From Thermogemmatispora aurantia (GTDB lineage: Bacteria > Chloroflexota > Ktedonobacteria > Ktedonobacterales > Ktedonobacteraceae): a stretch of DNA of 64,000 bases. How positions within the stretch are numbered: the stretch's first letter is position 1; every line of letters starts with the position of its first letter. Made by a program: the position numbers and the translations under genes. The notes under the pieces were generated by a model, which saw nothing but the letters and a program-made list of their open reading frames with translations, had not been told where the DNA came from and made no database searches. The stretch is taken from the NCBI RefSeq assembly GCF_008974285.1, contig NZ_BKZV01000001.1:1-64000 (forward strand), given 5' to 3'. This document shows, piece after piece, positions 11,062 to 19,154 of this stretch.

Positions 11062-11588
11062 CCAGCTTGCGGCAGTCCTCTCACAGAGAAGGACTCCCCT
11101 CCTCCTTCCGGCTCTACAGCGTTAATGTTTCTTTTCAAGCCTGTCCCGTCCTCTGGCCAGCCCTCTCGGCGGAGGCAAGGCTCGCAGGCTATCAGTGGTG
11201 TGAGGTTAGCCCACGCCTTTCCCCCGCCCAACGGTACTATTCTACCCCGGTGGTCTAGTCAAAAGTACTATTCTCAAGAAGAAAGTACTAGGCATGGCCA
11301 TTTTCACGCTGGCGCGCCTTGGGGCCTACGCTCATGGGGGTGCCTGCGGGTCCCAGACTGGTCAGACAGCTTTCTCCTCCAGAAGGGGATAAGAATCAGG
11401 TTCCTGAAATGAAGGAGCCTTGTTCTGCGTTTTTCTCAATAGGCGTAGTATGATGAAGGGAGTAGCGAGGGAACAGCCCTGCCAAGGTGTTCCAGGCTAT
11501 CCTGTCTAGCCAGCATCCCTAGCCACAACTCACCCTTTTCAAGGATGAAAGAAGAGCAAACAGCATGCAGAAAAAACGAGGAAGGGCC
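11062..11588. other. Divergent intergenic region with short repeats
   Basis: This region of about 527 bases contains two direct copies of GTACTATTCT (11234-11243 and 11265-11274) and a partial third (GTACTA at 11285-11290). Between the first two lies TGGTCTAGTC (11251-11260). The repeats are about 20-31 bases apart and could be operator sites for the response regulator on the minus strand. No gene is supported; the open frames in this stretch lack family features. Confidence 0.45.
11234..11290. repeat. Direct repeats GTACTATTCT upstream of response regulator
   Basis: GTACTATTCT occurs at 11234-11243 and 11265-11274, and GTACTA again at 11285-11290. They lie about 170-230 bases upstream of the response-regulator start. 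The spacing fits multiple binding sites on nearby helical turns, but the regulator is unknown. Confidence 0.4.
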
Positions 11589-12722
11589 ATGAAACGGGCA
11601 ACCACAGAGGTTCACACTTTTCGGCCTCAGTCCCAGAGGCACATGGCAGGAAGGTTGCTGCTGACTGCATTTGCTCTGGTTGGCCTGCTGCTGTTGAGCG
11701 CCTGCGGTTCAAACAGCCCTAGCGTGCTGGCCAGTGGACCCAGGACTGTGCCCACACCATCCATCTCTCCAACGCTGCAAAATGAGGGGAAGATGGCTCT
11801 GGAAACCTTCCAGCAATGGATTGACCTGATGCAGCAAAATGGTGGAGAGGTGACAACCTATCAGCAGCAGTACCAGAGTGACCAGCAGGCTCTGCAACAG
11901 GCCCAGACAGCCAGCGCCTATAGCCGGGCGTTGACTACCTTAAAGGAGCATATCAGCGCTATTCAGATTCCGGCGATGAAGGCTGAGAGCACCCATCTCC
12001 AGCAGCAGCTGGCTCAGGAGGTCAGTGCCTGGGGGAAAGAGCATACCTATCATGATAGCTACAATAATCAGACCTACCCGCTGGGCTATGAATACGGTCC
12101 TCAAGGCATTGGCGGTAGTGATTGGCTCGGTGAAGAGCTGAGTCAGGCTCAGACTTTGGCCGACTACCAGCAGGTGGTTGAGGACCTACAGATGTGGTTG
12201 ACAAATTTCGAGGCGATGAAGGCTAACTTTAGCGATAAGACACCCTATAACCAACCTCATCAAACCGATCTGGAGCTGATGCGTCACTATGGCTATATGG
12301 ATGAGCGGGTAGTGGTGGTCTCACTGAGCGAGCAGGCCCTGCGGGCTTACGACCACGGCAAGCTGGTCAAAGCCTTCCTGGTAACTACCGGCCAGCCCGA
12401 CCTGCCGACACCTCCTGGCACCTGGTGGATTGAAGGCAAGCAGCATCCAACCGTTTTCAAATCAAGCGAGCCCAAGGGTTCACCCTACTGGTATCCCGAT
12501 ACGCCGATCAACTACGCTATGCAATATCATAGCAATGGGTACTTCCTGCATGACGCCTGGTGGCGCGCCGACTTTGGCCCGGGCACTAATTTCCCCCACC
12601 AGGACCCAACCGGCGACCCCTTCGCGGGCCAAGGCTCGCATGGCTGTGTCAATATGTCCACCGATAATGCCGCCTGGCTCTATAACTTTGTGAGCCTGTA
12701 TACGCCTGTGCTGATCTACTAG
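11589..12722 (+). CDS. L,D-transpeptidase (YkuD family) lipoprotein
   Basis: The protein is an exported lipoprotein with a C-terminal YkuD catalytic domain that cross-links or modifies peptidoglycan. A lipobox LLLLSAC follows a hydrophobic segment, so the mature protein starts at that Cys. Residues after it form a Gln-rich, probably coiled-coil spacer of about 180 residues. The YkuD part begins near ERVVVVSLSEQALRAY and contains the catalytic SHGCVNMS motif preceded by HDAWW. The start is uncertain: ATG at 11589 has GAGG 7 bases upstream; ATGs at 11565 and 11643 are also possible, and the last would give the most compact signal peptide. It faces a convergent C39-like gene. Confidence 0.88.
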   Translation: MKRATTEVHTFRPQSQRHMAGRLLLTAFALVGLLLLSACGSNSPSVLASGPRTVPTPSISPTLQNEGKMALETFQQWIDLMQQNGGEVTTYQQQYQSDQQALQQAQTASAYSRALTTLKEHISAIQIPAMKAESTHLQQQLAQEVSAWGKEHTYHDSYNNQTYPLGYEYGPQGIGGSDWLGEELSQAQTLADYQQVVEDLQMWLTNFEAMKANFSDKTPYNQPHQTDLELMRHYGYMDERVVVVSLSEQALRAYDHGKLVKAFLVTTGQPDLPTPPGTWWIEGKQHPTVFKSSEPKGSPYWYPDTPINYAMQYHSNGYFLHDAWWRADFGPGTNFPHQDPTGDPFAGQGSHGCVNMSTDNAAWLYNFVSLYTPVLIY

Positions 12723-12890
12723 CCTGTCCTTCCCCTCCTCCGCCGCTATCTCTGGTCGTCAGGCGTCAATAAGTAGGGCCTGCCAGGGAAGCGGACTGGC
12801 AGAGAGCGGCATGGCAGCGGGTAGGGACCAAATCGGGACCAGATCAGCAGATGCCTATCAGGATAGCTGGCAACCAATGGCTCACAGCAG

Positions 12891-12965
12891 AGCGAGAGAG
12901 AAGAAACGAGGCCACTCATGGTCTCAGCATGGAGACCCCGGCCTCCTCGCCTCTTCTCTCTCGCT
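12891..12965. terminator. Long bidirectional terminator-like hairpin
   Basis: Fourteen bases AGCGAGAGAGAAGA (12891-12904) pair perfectly with TCTTCTCTCTCGCT (12952-12965). Inside are CGAGG/CCTCG and a small GGTCTC/GAGACC hairpin. It sits between the convergent L,D-transpeptidase and C39-like genes, which suits termination in both directions. Confidence 0.65.
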
Positions 12966-13025
12966 TTGTGCTGGGAGAGCGGCCTGTCCGTGGCCAGCCA
13001 GGCTGAGTGGAGCAGAACTGGCTGG

Positions 13026-13946
13026 CTAACGCGGTGTCACCACGGCGCTGAAATCGTTGTTGGCTCGCCACATGGCAGTGAACATGTTGTAGGTCATACG
13101 CGTGAAGTTGGCCGGAGAGGAGTCGACTGTATAGACATACTGGCTATCTCCACCGCGGACGACAAAGATATGGCCGCCGGGGAAATAGTAGCTGTCGCGG
13201 ATGCTGACGATGACAGGCGTGCCACTGTTAGCAATGGAAATGATATCCTGTAGAGTGCGCGTATGACTCAGGCTCGCATTGAAGTTGAAATAGTTGGCCG
13301 TCATAGCGATCCCCTCCTCCCTGAGCAAGCCCAGCTGCACATCCCAGACACCGAGCTGTAGCTCGACCTGCAGCACGTCGGCGGCAATGAGATGGCGCCC
13401 ATAGGCGTTCATCACCTCCTCTAGAGCAATCCCTGAGCAGGAGGAGTAAGACCAGACCTGCCACTGGTAGTCAGTGTAGTACTGGCTGCGCGAGGCCGAG
13501 TCGACGCGGACGATGCGCGCACTGGCTGTGTCGGGTAGAGGATGGGGCGCAGTCTGCAGGTCCATTGTTGAGGATGCAGAGAAGAAGCTGAATGTAGCGG
13601 TCAGACTGCGGAAAGTGTCGCGCACAATCCCTCCCTGGCTTGCCAGGGCGAGGCCCAGCATGAGCAGGAGGCCCAGGGAAACCAACATGCGCCAGCGGCG
13701 ATACCATGAAGGAGGGAGGACAAAGCCCGGCAGCGGCTGAGCCTTTTCGAGGGAGACCAACGCCCCCTCCTGCGCGGGCAGGACGACGCTGACTTGCTGC
13801 TCTTCACAGGCGACGACCAACGAGCGACCGCCAGTCGCCGCTGCTCGCCTGGAGCGCCGATACAGATGCAGCGCCCACAATCCCAGACCGACCAGCAGTA
13901 AGATTAGGCAGCCAGCCACCAGCGCCATCACTATTGAAGAGAGCAT
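13026..13946 (-). CDS. Membrane-anchored C39-like peptidase-fold protein
   Basis: The 306-residue protein has an N-terminal membrane segment (about 5-28), a short loop, a second hydrophobic segment (about 84-108) and then an extracytoplasmic C39-like domain. The domain shows WSYSSCSGIALEEVMNAYG (candidate nucleophile Cys with Gln/Ser context), GGHIFVVRGG (candidate catalytic His) and VYTVDSSP (Asp), the order expected of papain-like C39 peptidases. Families of this type are common in Ktedonobacteria and often lack a known substrate. The start has TGAGG before ATG. It is convergent with the L,D-transpeptidase gene, so a cell-envelope role is plausible but not shown. Confidence 0.7.
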   Translation of the reverse strand: MLSSIVMALVAGCLILLLVGLGLWALHLYRRSRRAAATGGRSLVVACEEQQVSVVLPAQEGALVSLEKAQPLPGFVLPPSWYRRWRMLVSLGLLLMLGLALASQGGIVRDTFRSLTATFSFFSASSTMDLQTAPHPLPDTASARIVRVDSASRSQYYTDYQWQVWSYSSCSGIALEEVMNAYGRHLIAADVLQVELQLGVWDVQLGLLREEGIAMTANYFNFNASLSHTRTLQDIISIANSGTPVIVSIRDSYYFPGGHIFVVRGGDSQYVYTVDSSPANFTRMTYNMFTAMWRANNDFSAVVTPR

Positions 13947-14217
13947 AGAGCAACCTCACGCTGCACAAAGAATGAGGCTTAATCTTGAAATTAGTATAGC
14001 TCAGCGAGAGACGATGAGGCGACTCTTCTAGGAAAAACAGCCCGATCGTGCTAGTGTCTTTTGTGGTCGGCTTCCCTTCTCTGCCGTTATTGGCTATACC
14101 TGACCACACTGGCCATCGCTACGACTAGCGACCTGGCCCCGCTCCTCCCCAGGTTGGTAGATGAGCAGGGCCAGGACAAAAGCAGCTACGGGTGTAGCCC
14201 GGGCTAGCGCTTCCTTC

Positions 14218-14724
14218 CTACTCGGGCGTGGGAAAGCTGCGCCCTTCCATCTGTTCGAAGGCCTGGCGCAGGGCCGGCGGCAGTGGATGCGGTCGCCCAG
14301 TCCGATAATCGCACCAGACCATCACGGAGCGGCCCGTGGCGAAAACGCGCTCGTGGTTGTGGGCATCGCGAATTTGGTGCTCCATAATAAAGCTGGTGCG
14401 CCCAACGTGGGAGACTCGCACACCCACCTCAGCACGGTCTGAGCGGATCAGTGGCAGTTCATAGGTACAGCTGACTTCCTTGACCAGCAGGCCATAGCGC
14501 GTTGCACGCGGCCCCGTCTGGATGCGCGGATTCTCAGCGCTCTGCCTCTCCTGGAGAGCCTCCTCTCCCGGCCCCTCCTTGAGCCAGCGCTCCAGGAGGC
14601 TCAGATAATAGCTGCGCGCTTCCTCAAAATACGTAAAGTAGACAGCGTTATTGACGTGGGCAAGTGGATCAAGATCGCGAAATCTGATCTGCAGGGGATA
14701 CCAGCAGGGAAAACGTTCACTCAT
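14218..14724 (-). CDS. Acyl-CoA thioesterase, YbgC/4-hydroxybenzoyl-CoA thioesterase type
   Basis: This is a single hot-dog-fold thioesterase. The signature IRFRDLDPLAHVNNAVYFTYFEEAR is near the N-terminus with the catalytic Asp in the DLDPLAHVNN segment. The start is set at 14724 because AGGAG lies 6 bases upstream on the minus strand; the longer frame to 14823 adds a non-family extension. Length of about 168 residues fits the family. It is a lone gene. The acyl substrate cannot be told from the sequence. Confidence 0.88.
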   Translation of the reverse strand: MSERFPCWYPLQIRFRDLDPLAHVNNAVYFTYFEEARSYYLSLLERWLKEGPGEEALQERQSAENPRIQTGPRATRYGLLVKEVSCTYELPLIRSDRAEVGVRVSHVGRTSFIMEHQIRDAHNHERVFATGRSVMVWCDYRTGRPHPLPPALRQAFEQMEGRSFPTPE

Positions 14725-15046
14725 TGGGCTCCTGTCACTGGTCCTTTCGTCGCTAGATAGGGATCTCTTGAACAGGGGTTGTACGCTCTTAAAAGCATAA
14801 CGAAAAGGCGCTTCTCGAAACAAGAGCGCCTCGGTAAGTGAGTCTATCCACGCTCACTGACTGCCCTGCCTCCTCTGCTTGCAAAGCCTACACCGCTCAC
14901 AGTAAGCACCAGCAGAGAAGCTGGCCTGCCCGGAGACGGGACTGGTCGTTCTTGCCATCATGCGGTATGCTACAGGCAGAAGCAGGCATTCCCGTTCTCT
15001 CAGCAAGAAGCCCAGCGGGGCTTGAAACCATTGGGGACTGAACATC

Positions 15047-15541
15047 ATGGATACAATACAGGATGAAGTCCGGCTACGAGAAACCATTAATGAATTTCTT
15101 GCTCGCTATGATACGTTGGCAATTGCTACTGAGGACCAAGGTCAGCCTTACGTGACACGCGTTTTCTATGCAGAGGAACCGCTCAGTGATGAGCACAAGA
15201 CACTGACACTTTATTGCACGTTCATTCTGACGTCGCGCAAGTTGGCGAATCTGCAGAGCAATCCGCGCGTGGGTATCTTTATTGGGCCAGGAGAGCCAAC
15301 TGCCTGGCTGGAGGCGACGGCAGAGGCCCGCCTGATCAACGACGAGCAGGCCAGTGCCGCGGTTCGCAAGCGGCTCATCCAGAAATCGCCCGCGGCAGCC
15401 TCTTTCATTGCCAGGCTTCCAGTCCAGGCCATTGCGTTAGAGGTGCGCTGGCTGCGCATCACCGACCTGACAGAGCTGCCTCGCCAGACTGAGGCGACTT
15501 TTCCGCTGCAATCGCGATCAGCGGGACCAACAACTTACTAA
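15047..15541 (+). CDS. Pyridoxamine 5'-phosphate oxidase-family (FMN-binding) protein
   Basis: The 164-residue protein is a small split-barrel flavoprotein-like protein of the PPOX family. Typical features are LAIATEDQGQPYVTRVFY at the start, TLTLYCTFILTSRKLANLQ, then NPRVGIFIGP and an AEARLI strand. Such proteins bind FMN, F420 or haem; which one is unclear. It has no partner gene: the neighbours are a divergent thioesterase and a convergent copper chaperone. Ribosome binding site is weak (GGGGA). Confidence 0.8.
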   Translation: MDTIQDEVRLRETINEFLARYDTLAIATEDQGQPYVTRVFYAEEPLSDEHKTLTLYCTFILTSRKLANLQSNPRVGIFIGPGEPTAWLEATAEARLINDEQASAAVRKRLIQKSPAAASFIARLPVQAIALEVRWLRITDLTELPRQTEATFPLQSRSAGPTTY

Positions 15542-15737
15542 TTCTTTCGGCATCCAGCCCTCCTCAGAGACCGGCGGCGGCGGCACGCCAGATCATCGTG
15601 CCCGCGAGTAGCCAGCCATCAGTCCGTTTGCTCAGCGAGGGGACGGAAGAACCTGGGGCAGCACAAGCGCGCCGCAGGCCCCCTCGCAGTGTTCTGCCTG
15701 ATTAGCCAACTCGGGGCATAGCAACCAAGCTGCTTTG

Positions 15738-15959
15738 TCAGTGGACAACGCTATAACCGATCTCGTCGAGCTGTTTTTCAATTTGCTCCAGCGAGATCTG
15801 CGCTGGATCATAAGAGAGCTGGATGCTCTTGCCGGTGATGTCGACACTCACCCGCTCGACGCCTTGCAGAGTGCTCAGTGTGCTTTCAATTGTTCGCTGG
15901 CAGTGCTCACAGGAAATGTCTGGTGAGATAAGCGTCACCGAGGTGCTCGCAGTGCTCAT
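15738..15959 (-). CDS. copZ: Copper chaperone with HMA domain (CopZ-like)
   Basis: This 73-residue protein is one heavy-metal-associated domain. The copper-binding motif is ISCEHCQRT (Cys17 and Cys20), and the fold is completed by VERVSVDITGKSIQLSYD and a C-terminal GYSVVH. It would carry Cu(I) in the cytoplasm. GAGGAAAG lies about six bases before the ATG at 15959. A longer frame starts at 15992 and would overlap the csoR stop as ATGA, giving translational coupling, but its ribosome site is poorer. It is the second gene of the csoR-copZ pair and would share CsoR control. Confidence 0.93.
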   Translation of the reverse strand: MSTASTSVTLISPDISCEHCQRTIESTLSTLQGVERVSVDITGKSIQLSYDPAQISLEQIEKQLDEIGYSVVH

Positions 15960-15988
15960 GCTCTTTCCTCGCCATCCTTTCTTTCTCT

Positions 15989-16300
15989 TCATTCTTCCGC
16001 AGGAGGCAGCTCGCCGGCCTCCCGCGTCTTCAAGTGATTGCCTGCAAGCGTGAAAAGCTGCAGGAGTTCTGCAACAACCGCCTCCTCGCGTCCGCTTTTA
16101 ATGCCTTCTGGTACGCAGGTATGCAGGTGCCCTTCGAGAATGATGGCTTCTACCTTCTCTAGCGCCCGACGTACGGCATAGCTTTGACGCAGGATGTCGA
16201 CGCAGTATTTGTCTTCTTCTACCATCTTGGAGATGCCGTCGAGATGACCCTTGATGTAGGAGAGCCGTTTCAATACCTCGCGACGGCGTTCTTCCTGCAC
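15989..16300 (-). CDS. csoR: Copper-sensing transcriptional repressor, CsoR family
   Basis: This 103-residue all-helical repressor binds Cu(I) and then releases DNA. The copper ligands fit exactly: Cys33 (KYCVDI), His58 and Cys62 (GHLHTCV), the C-x24-H-x3-C spacing of CsoR. The N-terminus carries the basic RRREVLKRLSYIKGHLDGI helix that contacts DNA. It is first in a two-gene transcript with copZ. A promoter with a GC-rich palindrome between its -35 and -10 elements (16358-16387) lies 58 bases upstream, which suggests autoregulation. Family members respond to other signals too, but the Cys-His-Cys set and the neighbouring chaperone argue for copper. Confidence 0.95.
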   Translation of the reverse strand: MQEERRREVLKRLSYIKGHLDGISKMVEEDKYCVDILRQSYAVRRALEKVEAIILEGHLHTCVPEGIKSGREEAVVAELLQLFTLAGNHLKTREAGELPPAEE

Positions 16301-16357
16301 AGCGGCTGGCTCCTTTCTGCTGCCCGTATTGCCTGACCTTGGGGACTATCCTCCGTC

Positions 16358-16387
16358 ACTATACCACACCCCCCGGGGAGGGGTCAA
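16358..16387 (-). promoter_or_regulatory. csoR promoter with overlapping CsoR-type operator
   Basis: Reading the minus strand, TTGACC (16387-16382) and TATAGT (16363-16358) are separated by 18 bases. The spacer is an interrupted C-tract/G-tract (CCCTCCCC then GGGGGG), matching the G/C-tract pseudo-palindrome of known CsoR operators. A repressor bound there would block polymerase. The -35/-10 match and position are seen; CsoR binding is inferred from the family. Confidence 0.75.
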
Positions 16388-16624
16388 GAACGAAGAAGCC
16401 GCAATCGCCTCACCCTCCTGATGTGATGGGCAAAAGCCAGCCCGATCGCCCAGCACCATGACCACCCGAGATCGAGAATCTTCCCTATTGACCTTCGATG
16501 GTAATGTTTTTCTGTAGGGATAATCGCCGGGCCGGGTCAGGCCCATTCTGGCCGTGCTCGCTGAGCAGCCAGACCAACTCATGTCCAGGGTCTTGAGTTC
16601 GAGCGTGTGGATGAAAGAGGAACA

Positions 16625-17755
16625 ATGGCGACTTCACAGCAGCGTCAGCAGGGTGAGTATCTTTCGCAGGAGCGGGCGACGAAAGCGGGAGAAGGGCGGC
16701 AGAGACGAGGACCGTATGTTCTTCTGGCTATTGTGCTGATCGCAGTGATTGTGGCCGCCAGCTGGGAGCTATTGAGCAACCGCCGCAGCACGACTGATCC
16801 AACAGTGCCGGGGCGCCCACTCTCGAATCCGGAGACGCACCTGCATACGCTGGCCATCGGAGATGATGGGCGCAGTCTCTACCTGGGGACCCATTTCGGT
16901 CTCTTCATCAGCCACGACGGGGGAAAGAGCTGGCCTCAGACGCGCGGTGCGCTAGCGCCAGCGATGGTGACCTCGATTGCTCCCGCTCCCGGCGATCCCA
17001 ATGTGCTCGCGGTGATTGCCGTGCCGAGCGGAATTGGCAGCGAGCAAGCCGGTGTCTATATGAGCCGCGACGGTGGAAGGAGCTGGCGCCTGAGTAACCC
17101 GCCTCATCTGCCATCCTCAGCCTATCCTTTTTCAGTGCAAGCAGGCAGTGGACCAGCCGGTCATTTCTATGCCTTCTTCGTCTATGCTGGCTGGTACGAA
17201 ACAACTGATCTCGGAGCGCACTGGCGCTCGATTACGAGCGGGGCACTCTCAGCGATGCAGACTCCTCTGTTCTTGACTGATCCAGGGCATCCCCATCATC
17301 TTTTGCTCGGGGGTGATCAGGGACTCTTCGAAACCACCGACGATGGGAACCACTGGCAGCGCATCCAGGGGATCAACGGTACGGTTCTCAGCCTGACAGC
17401 CACGCAGACCCGCCCACGTTTGATCTTCTGCGCCACCGATGAGGGTCTTTATCGCTGGCAAGATGGCAGTAAACAGATCATTCACCTGAGTGGTCCTACT
17501 CCGAATGCTTCCCTGACGCGCCTGGTCAGCTCAGCCAACGGTCAAGCTCTGTATGCCCTGGCTGGCCGCGACCTGTGGTTCTCCGCCGATCAGGGCACAA
17601 GCTGGCAGAAACGCTTTACTTTCTCGCGCGGCGACCTGATGACACTGCAGCTTTCGCCAGTGCAGTCTACACTGCTCTATGCCGCCTTTTTCTATCCCGC
17701 CAGCGTGCTTTTCAGCCAGGACGGAGGTCGCTCCTGGCAGGTGTTGACCGATTGA
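16625..17755 (+). CDS. Membrane-anchored BNR/Asp-box repeat protein
   Basis: The protein has a cytoplasmic head of about 25 residues, one membrane segment (YVLLAIVLIAVIVAASWELL) and a large extracytoplasmic beta-propeller. At least six Asp-box repeats (SxDxGxxW) are visible: SHDGGKSW, SRDGGRSW, TTDLGAHW, TTDDGNHW, SADQGTSW and SQDGGRSW. This is the BNR/sortilin-like propeller fold rather than WD40. Start is ATG at 16625, with AAAGAGG five bases upstream, preferred over ATG at 16607. It lies between csoR (divergent) and copC. No enzymatic residues of a sialidase (Arg triad) are visible, so I assign no activity; a binding or scaffold role is likely. Confidence 0.75.
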   Translation: MATSQQRQQGEYLSQERATKAGEGRQRRGPYVLLAIVLIAVIVAASWELLSNRRSTTDPTVPGRPLSNPETHLHTLAIGDDGRSLYLGTHFGLFISHDGGKSWPQTRGALAPAMVTSIAPAPGDPNVLAVIAVPSGIGSEQAGVYMSRDGGRSWRLSNPPHLPSSAYPFSVQAGSGPAGHFYAFFVYAGWYETTDLGAHWRSITSGALSAMQTPLFLTDPGHPHHLLLGGDQGLFETTDDGNHWQRIQGINGTVLSLTATQTRPRLIFCATDEGLYRWQDGSKQIIHLSGPTPNASLTRLVSSANGQALYALAGRDLWFSADQGTSWQKRFTFSRGDLMTLQLSPVQSTLLYAAFFYPASVLFSQDGGRSWQVLTD

Positions 17756-18026
17756 TTAACCTTCCCTGGAGACCTGCCCCTTTCCTTCCTGCTCCTGATC
17801 GCCTGGCAGCTCACTTCTTCCTCCGCTGGTCTAGCCCCTTCGGGCAAACACCTTACGGTGTCCACCAGGGAGAATAGGGATTCTTCCTAATGGACAGCAG
17901 GTAAGCTGCTTCTTATGCTAGGATCAGAGGTTTTCTGGCCCAAGCTGCTCTTCCCCTAGAAAGAGGGAGGGCCGCACTTGAGCCAGAGCCGGAGCCACTT
18001 GCGGAGATGAAAAAGTGAGGAGACCG

Positions 18027-18704
18027 ATGATGCTGTACTCTCAGTGGCGACTCACGCGCCCAGTGCAGTTGGGCTGTGCGCTGCTTGTGGGCGCGTTGTT
18101 GCTCTTTGTCATTGGGGTCAGTCCTGTTTCGGCCCATGCTAAGGTCATCGATGCCAATCCCAAAATTGGCTCTACGATTAGCCAGGTACCATCGACCGTG
18201 ACAGTCTTCACCGCCGAGAATATGAACCCCGATCCCAGCAAAAGCAATCTTTTCGTTTACGGGCCAGACGGGGAACTGATTAGCCAGGGGAACGCCACGA
18301 TCCCTTTAAACAATCCAAGAGAGATGTCGGTGCGCATCAAGCCGGACGGTAATGGGGTCTACATCGTGCGCTGGATCACTGTGTCAGCGGAGGACGGTGA
18401 TGCAGATGAGGGGGCTTTTATCTTCACGGTAAAGCCCGCTGGGGCAAACAGCGCGAGCACGACACCAGCCCCCACCCCCACTGCCAGCGCTGCCAGTTCC
18501 TCAACCGCCTCGACCTCGGGTGGGACGAGTAATCTGCCGCTGTGGGTGAGTGTGGCAGGCATTGCCGGCCTGCTAGTTGGTGGCGGCGCCGGCCTCGGTC
18601 TGGGTCGCAGCCTCGCCCGTCCGTCCGCCAGATCTTCTAGCCTGGCACAGATGCGGCGCGAGATCGCGCGTGAAGAGGAGAAGGATACCACGCCGAGAGG
18701 GTGA
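18027..18704 (+). CDS. copC: Copper resistance protein CopC-like, membrane tethered
   Basis: The protein has a signal peptide (about 1-36, cut at PVSA) and a CopC beta-barrel. The mature N-terminus begins HAKVIDANPKIGST, giving the N-terminal His that binds Cu(II). The barrel ends with VRWITVSAEDGDADEGAF, where family members usually have a His in SADGHPV; it is missing here. A low-complexity Ala/Thr/Pro/Ser stretch leads to a C-terminal membrane segment (LWVSVAGIAGLLVGGGAGLG) and a basic tail, so the domain is held on the outer face of the membrane. AGGAGA precedes ATG at 18027 and 18030. The next gene starts 6 bases after the stop, suggesting co-transcription. Confidence 0.85.
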   Translation: MMLYSQWRLTRPVQLGCALLVGALLLFVIGVSPVSAHAKVIDANPKIGSTISQVPSTVTVFTAENMNPDPSKSNLFVYGPDGELISQGNATIPLNNPREMSVRIKPDGNGVYIVRWITVSAEDGDADEGAFIFTVKPAGANSASTTPAPTPTASAASSSTASTSGGTSNLPLWVSVAGIAGLLVGGGAGLGLGRSLARPSARSSSLAQMRREIAREEEKDTTPRG

Positions 18705-18710
18705 GCACTG

Positions 18711-19097
18711 ATGCGTGTGCGCCCGATTTTTTGGCTGCTGCTGGTCGTTTCTTGCCTGGCGGCCCTGACGCTGGCAGCGCTCTGGCCTGTTCAGGTTCCT
18801 GCTGTGCTCCAGGTGCACGTAGCGGAACAGGCGCCGCTGCGCGTGGGGATAGCGCGCTTGCAGCTGCAGCTCACTGATCCCCAGGGAATCCCTATCGAGC
18901 AGGCCCAGGTCAGTTCCTCAGCCTGGATGCCAGATATGGCTATGGGGCCGACACCGATCCATATCCAGCAGGAGGGGCACGGCAGCTATAGCGTGCTGGT
19001 CTTTTTCTCAATGCCAGGCGCCTGGGCCATCAAAATAGAGGCACGCGCCAGAGGCTTTACGCCGCAGCAGCAGATCCTCCATCTCGAAATAGCCTGA
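18711..19097 (+). CDS. YtkA/FixH-like exported protein, possible copper role
   Basis: This 128-residue protein has an N-terminal membrane anchor or signal (about 5-24) and an Ig-like domain of the YtkA/FixH type: VGIARLQLQLTDPQGIPI, SSSAWMPDMAMGPTPIHI, then GSYSVLVFFSMPGAWAI. The Met-rich WMPDMAMG loop resembles those of periplasmic copper-handling proteins. It follows the CopC-like gene by 6 bases, so the two are probably one operon. Copper function is inferred from context and the Met-rich loop. Confidence 0.7.
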   Translation: MRVRPIFWLLLVVSCLAALTLAALWPVQVPAVLQVHVAEQAPLRVGIARLQLQLTDPQGIPIEQAQVSSSAWMPDMAMGPTPIHIQQEGHGSYSVLVFFSMPGAWAIKIEARARGFTPQQQILHLEIA

Positions 19098-19154
19098 GCT
19101 AAAGGAGAGCAGGCACCAGGGTCGCGCTGCGACGAGACGTCGCAGGTGAGGCCA

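Noticed and set aside
11251..11260. TGGTCTAGTC as another dre-like operator
   Set aside because: Only half the palindrome is kept (AGTC rather than AGAC), and the neighbouring genes are not amino-sugar genes.
12811..13029. Small plus-strand frame between the L,D-transpeptidase and C39-like genes
   Set aside because: It spans the long terminator-like hairpin at 12891-12965 and has no family features.
17831..17842. TGGTCTAGCCCC between BNR and copC genes as an operator
   Set aside because: The second half does not match the palindrome; likely chance.
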